From an uncultured Microbacterium sp. (GTDB taxonomy: Bacteria; Actinomycetota; Actinomycetes; Actinomycetales; Microbacteriaceae), in contig NZ_CAMFHZ010000015.1 of the NCBI RefSeq assembly GCF_945952435.1, positions 1 through 64,000 of the forward strand: 64,000 nt of DNA. Direction: 5' to 3'. Below are positions 17,155-25,309 of the stretch, in pieces (positions within the stretch are counted from its first letter, which is position 1; every line of letters begins with the position of its first letter). Position numbers and translations under genes: made by a program. The notes below the pieces were generated by a model. It ran no database searches, was not told where the DNA came from, and saw nothing but the letters and a program-made list of their open reading frames with translations.

Positions 17155-17628
17155 TCAGTGTCCGGCGGTGCCCGCGACCTGTCCGAGCAGGTGATCGAGG
17201 ATCGGATCCAGCACCGCGAGCCCGTCGCGCACGCCGCCGCGCGATCCGGGCAGGTTCATCACCACGCTGCGTCCGGCCACCCCGGCGACGCCGCGGGTGA
17301 GCAGGGCCATCGGCGTGGCCGCGAGGCCACGACGGCGCAACTCCTCGATGAGTCCTGGGAGCTCCCGGTCGAGCAGCGCGGAGGTGGCCTCGGGCGTGCG
17401 GTCGTCGGGGGAGACGCCCGTCCCTCCGGTCGTCAGGATCAGATCGGGCCCCGTCGCGAGCGCCGCCGCCAGCGCGACGGCGACCTCGGCGTCCGGGGCG
17501 ACGATCGGCTCCGGCACCGCGAAGCCGCGCTCCGTCAGCCACGTGCGGATCAGCGGACCCGTCTCGTCGGCGTAGACCCCGGCGGAGGCGCGGGTGGAGA
17601 CGACGAGGACCAGAGCCGAGCGGGTCAT
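17155..17628 (-). CDS. moaB: Molybdenum cofactor protein MoaB/MogA
   Basis: This 157-residue protein carries the MoCF-binding signatures [20 protein letters not shown] and [16 protein letters not shown]. The family adenylylates molybdopterin before molybdenum insertion. The ATG at 17628 overlaps the moaC stop as ATGA, so it is the last gene of a moaD-moaC-moaB operon. The longer track ORF (to 17871) includes a shadow of moaC. Confidence 0.9.
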   Translation of the reverse strand: MTRSALVLVVSTRASAGVYADETGPLIRTWLTERGFAVPEPIVAPDAEVAVALAAALATGPDLILTTGGTGVSPDDRTPEATSALLDRELPGLIEELRRRGLAATPMALLTRGVAGVAGRSVVMNLPGSRGGVRDGLAVLDPILDHLLGQVAGTAGH

Positions 17629-18095
17629 GCGATCGACCAGTCGCCGCTCTTGCCGCCCGACTTCGCGAGGACCCGGACGTCGTCGATCACCGCGTGCTTG
17701 TCGACCGCCTTGATCATGTCGTAGAGGGTCAGGGCGGCGATGCTCACGGCGGTGAGCGCCTCCATTTCGACGCCCGTGACCCCGGTCGTCACGGCGGTCG
17801 CGAGGATCCGCACGGCGTCGTGCTGGGGCTCGAAATCGATCTCGACCTTGCTCAGCGGCAGCGGGTGGCACAGGGGGATGAGGGCCGAGGTCTGCTTGGC
17901 GCCCATGATCCCGGCGATGCGTGCCGTTCCCAGCGCCTCGCCCTTGGGGAGCGAGCCGTCGGCGATCTTCGCCACGACCTCGGCGGTGGTGCGCAGCACC
18001 GCCTGCGCGGTCGCCTCCCGTCGGGTCACGGCCTTGTCGGTCACGTCGACCATGTGCGCAGTGCCATCCGCCCGCAGATGTGTCAGGTCACTCAC
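17625..18095 (-). CDS. moaC: Cyclic pyranopterin monophosphate synthase MoaC
   Basis: This 156-residue protein has the MoaC core: [67 protein letters not shown] and a C-terminal KSGGKSGDW. It completes the conversion of GTP-derived 3',8-cyclo-GTP to cyclic pyranopterin, the second step of molybdenum cofactor synthesis. It lies 12 bases after moaD and overlaps moaB. Confidence 0.95.
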   Translation of the reverse strand: MSDLTHLRADGTAHMVDVTDKAVTRREATAQAVLRTTAEVVAKIADGSLPKGEALGTARIAGIMGAKQTSALIPLCHPLPLSKVEIDFEPQHDAVRILATAVTTGVTGVEMEALTAVSIAALTLYDMIKAVDKHAVIDDVRVLAKSGGKSGDWSIA

Positions 18096-18107
18096 TTCCG
18101 GCTCCTC

Positions 18108-18350
18108 TCAGCCGCCCGCGAAGGGCGGAAGGATGTCGACCCTGGCGCCCAGCGGGCGGGCAGGGTCGCGGCTCACGGTCCCGTCGACGAGGAAGGATCC
18201 GGAGCGCAGCACGCGCGCCATCGGGTCCCCGTAGCGGCGGATCAGCTCCGCGCGCAGAGCGTCCAGCGTCGCGGGGGCGGGGATCTCCAGGAGCTCCTCG
18301 TCGCGGCTCGCGGCGTCGGCGGCGGCCGCGAAGTATCGGACGGTGATCAT
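18108..18350 (-). CDS. moaD: Molybdopterin synthase small subunit MoaD
   Basis: This 80-residue ubiquitin-fold protein ends with the essential Gly-Gly (DILPPFAGG). That end is adenylylated by MoeB and thiocarboxylated to deliver sulfur to the pterin. The ATG at 18350 is chosen because GGAGAGG lies just upstream. The partner MoaE is encoded on the opposite strand at 19636, and MoeB is divergent from this gene. Confidence 0.92.
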   Translation of the reverse strand: MITVRYFAAAADAASRDEELLEIPAPATLDALRAELIRRYGDPMARVLRSGSFLVDGTVSRDPARPLGARVDILPPFAGG

Positions 18351-18438
18351 CGCACCTCTCCCTCCACTGACCTTCATTCTGCGGAATCATGCCTCCGCAT
18401 GTCGGAAACGTATCCATCCTGCCACGGCAATCCCGCCG

Positions 18439-18451
18439 TACACTCGATCCT
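18439..18451 (+). promoter_or_regulatory. -10 element of a leaderless moeB gene
   Basis: TACACT (18439-18444) stands 7 bases before the ATG and there is no ribosome site, which is consistent with a leaderless mRNA. Confidence 0.5.
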
Positions 18452-19639
18452 ATGATCGCGCTCGTCGAACCGGGGCAGGAGCTGACCCCCGAGCTCATCT
18501 CCCGGTACAGCCGCCAGCTGATGCTGCCCGGATTCGGAGAGGCGTCCCAGCGCCGGCTGCGGGCCGCGCGGGTGCTCGTGATCGGCGCGGGCGGGCTCGG
18601 CAGCGCCCTCGTCCCCGCGCTCGCCGGGACGGGCGTCGGCACGATCGGCGTCCTCGACGACGACACCGTCGAGCTCTCCAACCTGCCGCGGCAGCTGAGC
18701 CACGGCGTCGCCGACCTGGGGCGCGCCAAGACGGACTCGCTCGCCGAGACCGTCTCCGCGACGGATCCCTCCGTCACCGTGGTCACGCACCGGGAACGCG
18801 CCACGGCGCAGACGCTGCCCGCGCTGCTCGAGGACTACGACCTGCTCGTGGACGGCAGCGACAACTTCCCGACCCGCTACCTCGCGGACGACACGGCATC
18901 CCTGGCGGGGAAACCCCTGGTCTGGGGCTCGATCCTGCGCTTCCAGGGGCAGGTGGGCGTCTCGGTGCCCTCCGTCGGCTTCCGGGATCTCTTCCCCGTG
19001 CCGCCGCAGGCGTCCGAGGTGCTGTCCTGCGAGCTCGGCGGGGTCCTGCCGAGCCTGTGCGTCACGGTGGGATCGCTCATGGCGACCGAGGTCGTCAAAC
19101 TGATCACCGGCATCGGCGATCCCCTGGTCGGACGCGTGCTCTTCTACGACGCGCTCACCGCGCGCACGCAGGAGATCGGGTATGCGCGGGCCGAGGGCAC
19201 GCCCGCGGTGACCGAGCTCGTGGACTACGAGCTCTTCTGCGCGGGGCCGTCCGCCGGCGACGCCGAGGAGCTGCCGTCCGTCTCCGCCGCCGCGCTGCTC
19301 GCGGAGACCCGCGAGGGCGAGGCGCGTCTCCTGGACGTCCGTGAACCGCACGAGGTCGCCGCACGACGGATCCCCGGCGCCGCCGTGCTTCCCCTCGGCG
19401 AGCTCGAGGGCGGGGCGCCCGTCCCGCCGGAGCTCCTCGCGGCGACGGCGCCGCTCGTGGTCTACTGCGCGCAGGATCCGCGCTCGCGCCGGGCGGTGCG
19501 ATTGCTGCGGGAGCGCGGTATCGACGCGGTCTACCTCGCCGGAGGGATCCGCGCGTTCGCGGAGCTCGGCGGCGAGACGATCGGCGCCGAGGCGGATGCG
19601 GAGCCGCGGGTCGAACCCGCACGAGGAGGACGAGCATGA
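18452..19639 (+). CDS. moeB: MoeB/ThiF adenylyltransferase with C-terminal rhodanese domain
   Basis: This 395-residue protein has an E1-like adenylation domain (VLVIGAGGLGSALVPALAGTG, DDDTVELSNLPRQ, DGSDNFPTRYL, and the catalytic SCELGGVLPSL Cys) followed from about residue 290 by a rhodanese domain. Its active loop is VVYCAQDPRSRRA. It activates the MoaD C-terminus, and the rhodanese part can supply the persulfide sulfur, as in the MOCS3 arrangement. The ATG at 18452 is preferred to 18389 because it follows the -10 by 7 bases. MoaE overlaps its stop by 4 bases. Confidence 0.9.
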   Translation: MIALVEPGQELTPELISRYSRQLMLPGFGEASQRRLRAARVLVIGAGGLGSALVPALAGTGVGTIGVLDDDTVELSNLPRQLSHGVADLGRAKTDSLAETVSATDPSVTVVTHRERATAQTLPALLEDYDLLVDGSDNFPTRYLADDTASLAGKPLVWGSILRFQGQVGVSVPSVGFRDLFPVPPQASEVLSCELGGVLPSLCVTVGSLMATEVVKLITGIGDPLVGRVLFYDALTARTQEIGYARAEGTPAVTELVDYELFCAGPSAGDAEELPSVSAAALLAETREGEARLLDVREPHEVAARRIPGAAVLPLGELEGGAPVPPELLAATAPLVVYCAQDPRSRRAVRLLRERGIDAVYLAGGIRAFAELGGETIGAEADAEPRVEPARGGRA

Positions 19640-20043
19640 CCCTGGCCGAGATCAGCGAGGAGCCTCTCGACGAGGCCGCGATCCGCGAGGCGGTGGCCGA
19701 TGCCGCGCACGGCGCGACCGTGATGTTCGCCGGGGTGGTCCGTGATCACGACGGCGGGCAGGCCGTGCGCGCGCTCGACTACCGCGCGCACCCCGATGCC
19801 GAGCGCTTCCTGCGCGAGATCGTGGACCGCGTCGCGGCCGAGACCGGGCTGCGGGTGGCGGCGTCCCACAGGGTGGGCGACCTGCGCATCGGCGACGTCG
19901 CGCTGTTCGCTGCCGCGTCGGCCGGGCACCGCAAGGAAGCCTTCGACGCGTGCGAACGGCTCGTGGAGGAGATCAAGCGAGGCGTCCCGATCTGGAAGCG
20001 CCAGCACTACGAGACCGGCGTCTCGGAGTGGGTCGGGCTCTAG
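19636..20043 (+). CDS. moaE: Molybdopterin synthase catalytic subunit MoaE
   Basis: This 135-residue protein carries the MoaE sequence GATVMFAGVVRDHDGGQAVRALDYRAHP, VAASHRVGDLRIGDVALFAAASAGHR and the C-terminal catalytic KRGVPIWKRQHYETG lysines. With MoaD it inserts two sulfurs into cyclic pyranopterin to make molybdopterin. The start overlaps the moeB stop as ATGA, so the two are one transcript. Confidence 0.95.
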   Translation: MTLAEISEEPLDEAAIREAVADAAHGATVMFAGVVRDHDGGQAVRALDYRAHPDAERFLREIVDRVAAETGLRVAASHRVGDLRIGDVALFAAASAGHRKEAFDACERLVEEIKRGVPIWKRQHYETGVSEWVGL

Positions 20044-20052
20044 ACATCCGGC

Positions 20053-20100
20053 GTCCGCGTCCGTGCCCGGCCGCACGCCTGCCGCTCGGCGGGCGCGGAC
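20053..20100. terminator. Possible bidirectional terminator between moaE and moaA
   Basis: GTCCGCG (20053-20059) and CGCGGAC (20094-20100) are reverse complements with a GC-rich interior that could add pairs. It fills the gap between two convergent stop codons. There is no T-tract, so this is a weak call. Confidence 0.3.
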
Positions 20101-21177
20101 TCAGCCGCCGATGTAGCTCATCTCGACGTGCGGGCGGGCCGCGCGCAGCTCAGGTGTGAGCAGGGAGCGGATCTCCGAGTACCGGTCGTCGCGGATCCCC
20201 CAGATGCCCGCGAGCGCGGCGGAGAGCTCCGCGTCGTCCGCGCCGCCACGCAGGAGCGCGCGCAGGTCGTGGCCCTCGCTCGCGAACAGGCAGGTGAACA
20301 GGCGTCCCTCGGTCGACAGCCTGGCGCGATTGCAGGTTCCGCAGAAGGCGTTCGTGACCGAGGAGATCACCCCGACCTCGCCGCCGCCGTCGAGGTAGCG
20401 CCATCGCCGGGCGGTCTCCCCGGGCACCGAAGCAGAGATCGGTTCGAGCGGATGACGTTCGGCGATCCGTGCGACGACCTCGGCCGAGGGGACCACGTCG
20501 TCCATCGTCCAGCCGTTGGTCGCGCCGACGTCCATGTACTCGATGAAGCGCAGCGTGTGCCCCGTCCCCCGGAAGCGCTCCGCCATCGGCAGGATCTCGC
20601 CGTCGTTCAGCCCGCGCTTGACGACGGTGTTCAACTTCACCGGGAGGCCCGCGTCCTGCGCCGCGTCGATCCCGTCCAGGACGCGCTGCAGGGGGAAGTT
20701 CACGTCGTTCATCCGGCGGAACAGCGTGTCGTCGAGGGAGTCGATCGAGACCGTGACGCGGTCCAGGCCTGCGGCCTTCAGGGCGACCGCCTTGACCGCG
20801 AGGGCGGAGCCGTTGGTCGTCAGCGCGATCTCCGGCTTGGTCCCCTCGACGGTGCGCAGCGCTGCGAGCATCGCGACGAGCTCCTCGAGCCCGCGTCGCA
20901 GCAGCGGCTCGCCGCCCGTGAGACGCAGCTTGCGCACGCCGTGGCCGAGCGCGGCGCGCGCGATCCGTTCGATCTCCTCGAAGGTGAGCAGTTCATGCCG
21001 TTCGAGGAATGCATAGTCGCGACCGAAAACCTCCCGCGGCATGCAGTACACGCAGCGGAAGTTGCAGCGGTCGGTCACGGAGATCCGCAGATCGCGCAGC
21101 GGGCGCTCGCGCGCATCGCGCAGACCCGTGGAGGCGAGCCGGACCGCGCGGGTCTTCTCGGATGGCGTGAACGACAT
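20101..21177 (-). CDS. moaA: GTP 3',8-cyclase MoaA
   Basis: This 358-residue radical SAM enzyme has the CxxxCxxC motif RCNFRCVYC, the LTGGEPLL segment and a second FeS site near [21 protein letters not shown]. It ends with the conserved YIGG. It makes 3',8-cyclo-GTP, the first step of molybdenum cofactor synthesis. It starts 69 bases after the modC stop on the same strand, so it may be the last gene of the mod operon. Confidence 0.95.
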   Translation of the reverse strand: MSFTPSEKTRAVRLASTGLRDARERPLRDLRISVTDRCNFRCVYCMPREVFGRDYAFLERHELLTFEEIERIARAALGHGVRKLRLTGGEPLLRRGLEELVAMLAALRTVEGTKPEIALTTNGSALAVKAVALKAAGLDRVTVSIDSLDDTLFRRMNDVNFPLQRVLDGIDAAQDAGLPVKLNTVVKRGLNDGEILPMAERFRGTGHTLRFIEYMDVGATNGWTMDDVVPSAEVVARIAERHPLEPISASVPGETARRWRYLDGGGEVGVISSVTNAFCGTCNRARLSTEGRLFTCLFASEGHDLRALLRGGADDAELSAALAGIWGIRDDRYSEIRSLLTPELRAARPHVEMSYIGG

Positions 21178-21246
21178 CGGCTCCTCCTCTCGAGGGGCAA
21201 CGGTAGCACCGCCCGGGTGGGGGAAGCCGCGCGGAGCGGTGGTCGC

Positions 21247-22368
21247 TCAGGCCTCGCGCCGGATCGAGACGTCCTCCGCCGACACCCGGAAGCGCAGGCG
21301 CTGACCCGGCCTCAGGCCCAGCGCGACGGCGACGGTCGACGGGCAGTCCGCGGCGATCGCGGGGTGCTCGGCGGTGCGGATCCGGATCCCGGCTGCCGCC
21401 GGCTCCAACTCCGCGACCGTTCCCGTCCAGCCCGCGCCCGTCCAGACCGAGCCCGTCCCGGCGGTGGCGCGATCGTCGGCCTCGTCCGCGTCGGCGAGGA
21501 CCCGGACGGATCCCGGGGCGAAGACGACGGTCGCGCCGGCTCCTGCGCCGATCGGATCCCCGTGACCGGCGAAGTCGATCCCGTCCGCGCGCACGGCGCC
21601 CGTTCCGCTCCCGGAGCCGGTCAGCCTGTTCACCCCGACGAGCGCGGCCACGAAGGGCGAGTGGGGGTGGCCCAGCACCTCGGCCGTCGCCGCCTGCTGC
21701 ACCACGACGCCCTCCTGCAGCACGAGGGTGCGCGAGGCGAGGAGGAGGGCGTCCATCGGATCGTGGGTCACGAGCAGGATCGGGATCCGGGCGTCGTCGC
21801 GCTGCGCGGCGATCAGCCTCCGCGCCTGGGTCGCGGTCTGCGCGTCGAGCGCCGCGAACGGCTCGTCGAGCAGCAGCGCCTCGGGGGTCGATGCCAGCGC
21901 CCGGGCGATCGCGACCCTCTGCTGCTGCCCGCCGGACAGGCGCGCGGGGCGGCGCTCGGCGAGTTCCAACAGGCCGACCTCCGCGAGCCGGGCGCGCGCT
22001 GCCCGCAGTGCGTCCGTGTGCGGGACCGCCTGCGCGCGAGGGCCGAACGCAACGTTCTCCTGCACCGACAGGTGCGGGAACAGCACCGGTCGCTGTCCGA
22101 GGAGGGCGAGTCGGCGCTCGGCGGGGGCAAGGCGGATCGGGCGGCCGGCGGAACGATCGCCCGCGGGGCCCGCGCTGTCGTCGAGCACGCGATCGCCGAT
22201 CGCCACCCGGCCGGTCGAGGGCAGGTTCCCCGCGATCGCGTCGAGCAGCGTGGACTTGCCGGAGCCGTTCGGACCGATCACCGCGAGGATCTCCCCGGGT
22301 CGCACCGCGAACGCCGCGGCGACGGCGAAAGCGCCGCGCTCCGTACGCAGGTCGACGGAGAGCGTCAT
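21247..22368 (-). CDS. modC: Molybdate ABC transporter ATPase ModC
   Basis: This 373-residue protein has Walker A GPNGSGKST, the signature LSGGQQQRVAIARAL, Walker B LLLDEPFAALD and a switch His in VTHDP. The last ~110 residues form a TOBE-like molybdate-binding domain ending LRFRVSAEDVSI. The ATG at 22368 overlaps the modB stop as ATGA. The insert between Walker A and signature is long and Ala/Pro-rich, which is unusual but not disruptive. Confidence 0.92.
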   Translation of the reverse strand: MTLSVDLRTERGAFAVAAAFAVRPGEILAVIGPNGSGKSTLLDAIAGNLPSTGRVAIGDRVLDDSAGPAGDRSAGRPIRLAPAERRLALLGQRPVLFPHLSVQENVAFGPRAQAVPHTDALRAARARLAEVGLLELAERRPARLSGGQQQRVAIARALASTPEALLLDEPFAALDAQTATQARRLIAAQRDDARIPILLVTHDPMDALLLASRTLVLQEGVVVQQAATAEVLGHPHSPFVAALVGVNRLTGSGSGTGAVRADGIDFAGHGDPIGAGAGATVVFAPGSVRVLADADEADDRATAGTGSVWTGAGWTGTVAELEPAAAGIRIRTAEHPAIAADCPSTVAVALGLRPGQRLRFRVSAEDVSIRREA

Positions 22369-23177
22369 CGCACGGCTCCCGGGCGCCATCCGCGCACGAG
22401 CACGAGGGCGGCGATCGCGACCAGGATCAGCATGAGCGACAGCGCGATCGCGGTGTCCTCCTGCACGCCGGCGCCGTTGAACGCCGTGTAGATCGCGAGC
22501 GGCATGGTGCGCGTGACGCCCGCCGCGTTGCCGGCGAACAGGGCGGTCGCGCCGAACTCGCCGAGCGCGCGGGCGAAGCACAGCACGGTCCCCGCGACCA
22601 GGCCGGGGGCGGCGAGCGGCAGCGTGATGCGCCGGAAGACGGTGAACCGGCTCGCGCCCAGCCCTGCGGCCACCCGTTCGTGCTCGGTGCCGATCGCGCG
22701 CAGCGCGCCCTCGATCGAGATCACCAGGAAGGGGAGGGCCACGAAGGCCTGCGCGATCACGACGGCCGTGGTGGTGAACGGGATCCGGATGCCGAGGACG
22801 GCGAGCGCACCGCCGAACAGGCCGTTGCGGCCGAGGAGCGAAAGCAGGGCGATCCCGCCGACGAGCGGCGGCAGCACGAGCGGCAGCGTGGTGAGCGTGC
22901 GCAGCACGGCGGCGAGACCGCTCGGGCTGCGCGCGATGAGGACGGCCAGAGGCACTCCGAGCACGGCGCAGATCGCGGTCGCGATCGTCGCGGTGATCAG
23001 GGAGAGGCCCAGGGCCTGCACGGCCTCGGGCGAGGTGACGGCTGCGGGGACCGTCGCCCAGTCGAGTCGGACGATCAGGGCGACGAACGGCAGCACCAGC
23101 AAGAGCACCGCGACACCTGCCGGGATCAGCAGCCATGCCGGAAGGCGCCCGCGGATCCCGGTCCCGGCGATCGTCAC
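22365..23177 (-). CDS. modB: Molybdate ABC transporter permease ModB
   Basis: This 270-residue membrane protein has about six helices and the binding-protein-dependent permease motif AAGLGASRFTVFRRITLPLAAPGLVAG. It also has the ModB-typical ARALGEFGATALFAGN. It starts with GTG, 28 bases after the modA stop, and overlaps modC by 4 bases. Confidence 0.93.
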   Translation of the reverse strand: MTIAGTGIRGRLPAWLLIPAGVAVLLLVLPFVALIVRLDWATVPAAVTSPEAVQALGLSLITATIATAICAVLGVPLAVLIARSPSGLAAVLRTLTTLPLVLPPLVGGIALLSLLGRNGLFGGALAVLGIRIPFTTTAVVIAQAFVALPFLVISIEGALRAIGTEHERVAAGLGASRFTVFRRITLPLAAPGLVAGTVLCFARALGEFGATALFAGNAAGVTRTMPLAIYTAFNGAGVQEDTAIALSLMLILVAIAALVLVRGWRPGAVR

Positions 23178-23205
23178 GATGCCTCTGCGATACGGCGTTC
23201 GATGG

Positions 23206-24015
23206 TCACTTGGCGCCGAACCCGAAGTCCTTCAGGATCTTCTGCCCGGCGTCCGAGCGCACGAACGTCACGAACGCCTCGGCGGCCTTCGGGTTCGGCG
23301 CCCCCTTGAGCACCGTGATCGGGTACGAGTTCACCGCCTTGTCCGCGGTGGGGATCGTGATCCCTGTGATCGCGGACCCGGCCGCCTTCACATCGGTGGT
23401 GTAGACGAGGCCGGCGTTCGCGTCTCCGGACTTGACCTTGGTGAGCACCGCCGTCACGTTCTGCTCCTCGCTCACGGGCGTGACGGTCACTCCTGCGTCG
23501 TCGAGGAGCGTCTTCGCCGCGTTGCCACAGGGGACGGCCGGGGCGCAGAGGACGACTTTGAGAGCCGGGTCGCTCAGCGACTCCAGCCCCGTGACCTTGT
23601 GCGGATTGCCCGGCTCGACCGCGATCTGCAGCGCGTTCGTCGTGAAGACGGGGGCATCCCCGGCCATGCCCGCCTGGGCGACCTTGTCCATGTTCTTGGT
23701 GTCCGCGGAGGCGAACACGTCGACCGGCGCGCCGGCGATGATCTGCGTGGCGAGGGTCGAGGATCCGTCGTACGTGATCGGCTTGACCGTCACGCCCGGG
23801 TTCTCCGCGGAGAACGCGTCGGAGATCTTCGCGAAGGCGCCGCTGAGCGACGCGGCAGCGTACACCGTCAACTCGCCGGTCGCGCTGCTCGTCGCCGTCG
23901 CGGACGGCGTGGACGAGGCCGTGCTCGGCGCGGTCGCCGTGCCGGAACAACCGCTGAGCACCAGGGCGGCGGCAAGCGCCGCGGTCGTGAGTGCGGGGAG
24001 GCGGAGTCGGTTCAT
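23206..24015 (-). CDS. modA: Molybdate-binding lipoprotein ModA
   Basis: This 269-residue protein has a lipoprotein signal (LVLSGCSG), a Ser/Thr-rich linker and the ModA fold: LTVYAAASLSGAF, VTVKPITYDGSSTLATQI, VDVFASADTKNM and LVYTTDVKAAG. It captures molybdate outside the membrane for ModBC. Its start overlaps the stop of the HTH/TOBE regulator, so regulator and importer form one transcript. Confidence 0.93.
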   Translation of the reverse strand: MNRLRLPALTTAALAAALVLSGCSGTATAPSTASSTPSATATSSATGELTVYAAASLSGAFAKISDAFSAENPGVTVKPITYDGSSTLATQIIAGAPVDVFASADTKNMDKVAQAGMAGDAPVFTTNALQIAVEPGNPHKVTGLESLSDPALKVVLCAPAVPCGNAAKTLLDDAGVTVTPVSEEQNVTAVLTKVKSGDANAGLVYTTDVKAAGSAITGITIPTADKAVNSYPITVLKGAPNPKAAEAFVTFVRSDAGQKILKDFGFGAK

Positions 24016-24416
24016 CGAGAGTCGGTCCTCTCGGCTTCGATGATCATCATGGTGGCTTTGGTGACGGCGACGGCCTTCGATCCGACCTCGAGCGCCAGCT
24101 CCTGAGCGGCCTCCGCGGACATCAGGGAGACGATGCGGTGCGGACCGCTCTGCACCTCGACCTGGGCCATGAGCCCCTCGATCCGCACGGCGGTCACGAG
24201 TCCGACGAAGCGGTTGCGGGCACTGCGCAGGATCTCGTCCTCGCCGGGATCGGCGGCGATCGCCTGAGCGCGCTCGGCGAGCTCCGTCCCGGGCACGACC
24301 TGGTGCCCCGAGTCGTCGCGGGAGAGGGTCAAGATCCCTTCCGCGGCCCAGCGGCGGATGGTGTCGTCGCTGACGCCCAGCAAACTCGCTGCCTCCCGGA
24401 TCCGAAAATGCGTCAT
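24012..24416 (-). CDS. HTH and TOBE domain molybdate-responsive regulator
   Basis: This 134-residue protein has an excisionase/MerR-like HTH (FRIREAASLLGVSDDTIRRWAAEGILTLSRD) and a C-terminal mop/TOBE domain (RNRFVGLVTAVRIEGLMAQVEVQSGPHRIVSLMS). This is the usual actinobacterial stand-in for ModE, a sensor that binds molybdate and controls uptake. On the minus strand a TATGGT -10 lies 7 bases before this ATG and TTTGCA 17 bases further up, so the mRNA is probably leaderless. The track ORF reaching 25325 is a read-through shadow. Confidence 0.85.
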   Translation of the reverse strand: MTHFRIREAASLLGVSDDTIRRWAAEGILTLSRDDSGHQVVPGTELAERAQAIAADPGEDEILRSARNRFVGLVTAVRIEGLMAQVEVQSGPHRIVSLMSAEAAQELALEVGSKAVAVTKATMMIIEAERTDSR

Positions 24417-24493
24417 GAGAGAGACCATAGCGCCGTGAATGCGGTTTGCAAACTCGGAATACCGAATGATGGAATATGTGTTCCGAAAAGTCC

Positions 24494-24523
24494 TCGACAC
24501 GTCCACGCCATCGTTGTTACAGT
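24494..24523 (+). promoter_or_regulatory. Promoter of the guanine deaminase gene
   Basis: TCGACA (24494-24499) and TACAGT (24518-24523) are separated by 18 bases. If used, transcription starts near 24530 and the leader is about 135 nt long. Confidence 0.45.
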
Positions 24524-24529
24524 CGTCCC

Positions 24530-24665
24530 AACCCGGCGCCGCACCCTCGGCCCCGGCGCACATCACCAACATCGAGCGGTTCGACGTATATCTCGTGGAA
24601 CGACCCGACTCCGGGTCCGACCCGATAAGCCGTATCACTGCGCTGAAAGCAAGGAAGCTCTCCGC
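24530..24665 (+). promoter_or_regulatory. Long 5' leader of guanine deaminase, possible structure
   Basis: This untranslated stretch contains the perfect hairpin GACCCG-ACTC-CGGGTC, followed by CCGACCCGATAAGCC, and ends with AAGGAAG as ribosome site. No known riboswitch class was recognised. It does not contain the element found before the two xanthine dehydrogenase operons. Confidence 0.3.
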
Positions 24666-25184
24666 ATGAACAGCACCCCAGCGCCCGCCACCACCTCCGC
24701 GGTCGACGCCACGCCGGCCGCCTACCTGGCCCGCGCCGTCGCGCTCGCCACGCAGAACGTCCGTGAAGCCGGCGGCCCGTTCGGCGCCCTCGTCGTCGCC
24801 GCCGACGGCCGTGTCTTCGAGGGCGTCAACCGCGTGACCGCCAACCTCGACCCGTCCGCGCACGCCGAGGTGACCGCCATCCGCAACGCCTGCCAGGGGC
24901 TGGGGACCTTCGACCTCAGCGGCGCCGTGCTCTACACGAGCTGCGAGCCGTGCCCCATGTGCCTGGCCACCTCGCTCTGGGCGCGCATCGACCGGGTGTA
25001 CTTCGCCGCGAACCGCGATGACGCCGCCGATGCCGGCTTCGACGACGCCGTGTTCTACCGGTACTTCGAAGGCGGCGCCGAGGATCGCGAGATCATGCCG
25101 GTGTCCGACATCGAGCTGCCGGCTGCCGAGCGCGTCGCGCCGTTCACGGAGTGGGCGCACACCGCCACCCGCATCGACTACTGA
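24666..25184 (+). CDS. guaD: Guanine deaminase (cytidine-deaminase fold)
   Basis: This 172-residue zinc deaminase has HAEVTAIRNA (zinc His and catalytic Glu) and SCEPCPMCLATSLWARI (two zinc Cys). The C-terminal WAHTATRIDY resembles the tail of Bacillus-type guanine deaminase that closes the active site. It converts guanine to xanthine, the substrate of the dehydrogenases downstream. The ATG has AAGGAAG upstream; the longer track ORF runs through the opposite regulator gene. Confidence 0.88.
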   Translation: MNSTPAPATTSAVDATPAAYLARAVALATQNVREAGGPFGALVVAADGRVFEGVNRVTANLDPSAHAEVTAIRNACQGLGTFDLSGAVLYTSCEPCPMCLATSLWARIDRVYFAANRDDAADAGFDDAVFYRYFEGGAEDREIMPVSDIELPAAERVAPFTEWAHTATRIDY

Positions 25185-25309
25185 ATCGACGGGCCCGGCC
25201 GCCGAGGCCGCGGCCCTCCCGGCGCAGGCGATCCCGCCCGCGCCTCCTCGCGCGCCCGCGACCCCGCGGCGCGTCGTACGAACCGACTCTCGCTGCAAAG
25301 GAGCAGACC

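Noticed and set aside
24530-24665. Known purine riboswitch before guanine deaminase
   Set aside because: A TATA stretch and a hairpin are present, but none of the conserved aptamer core could be aligned.
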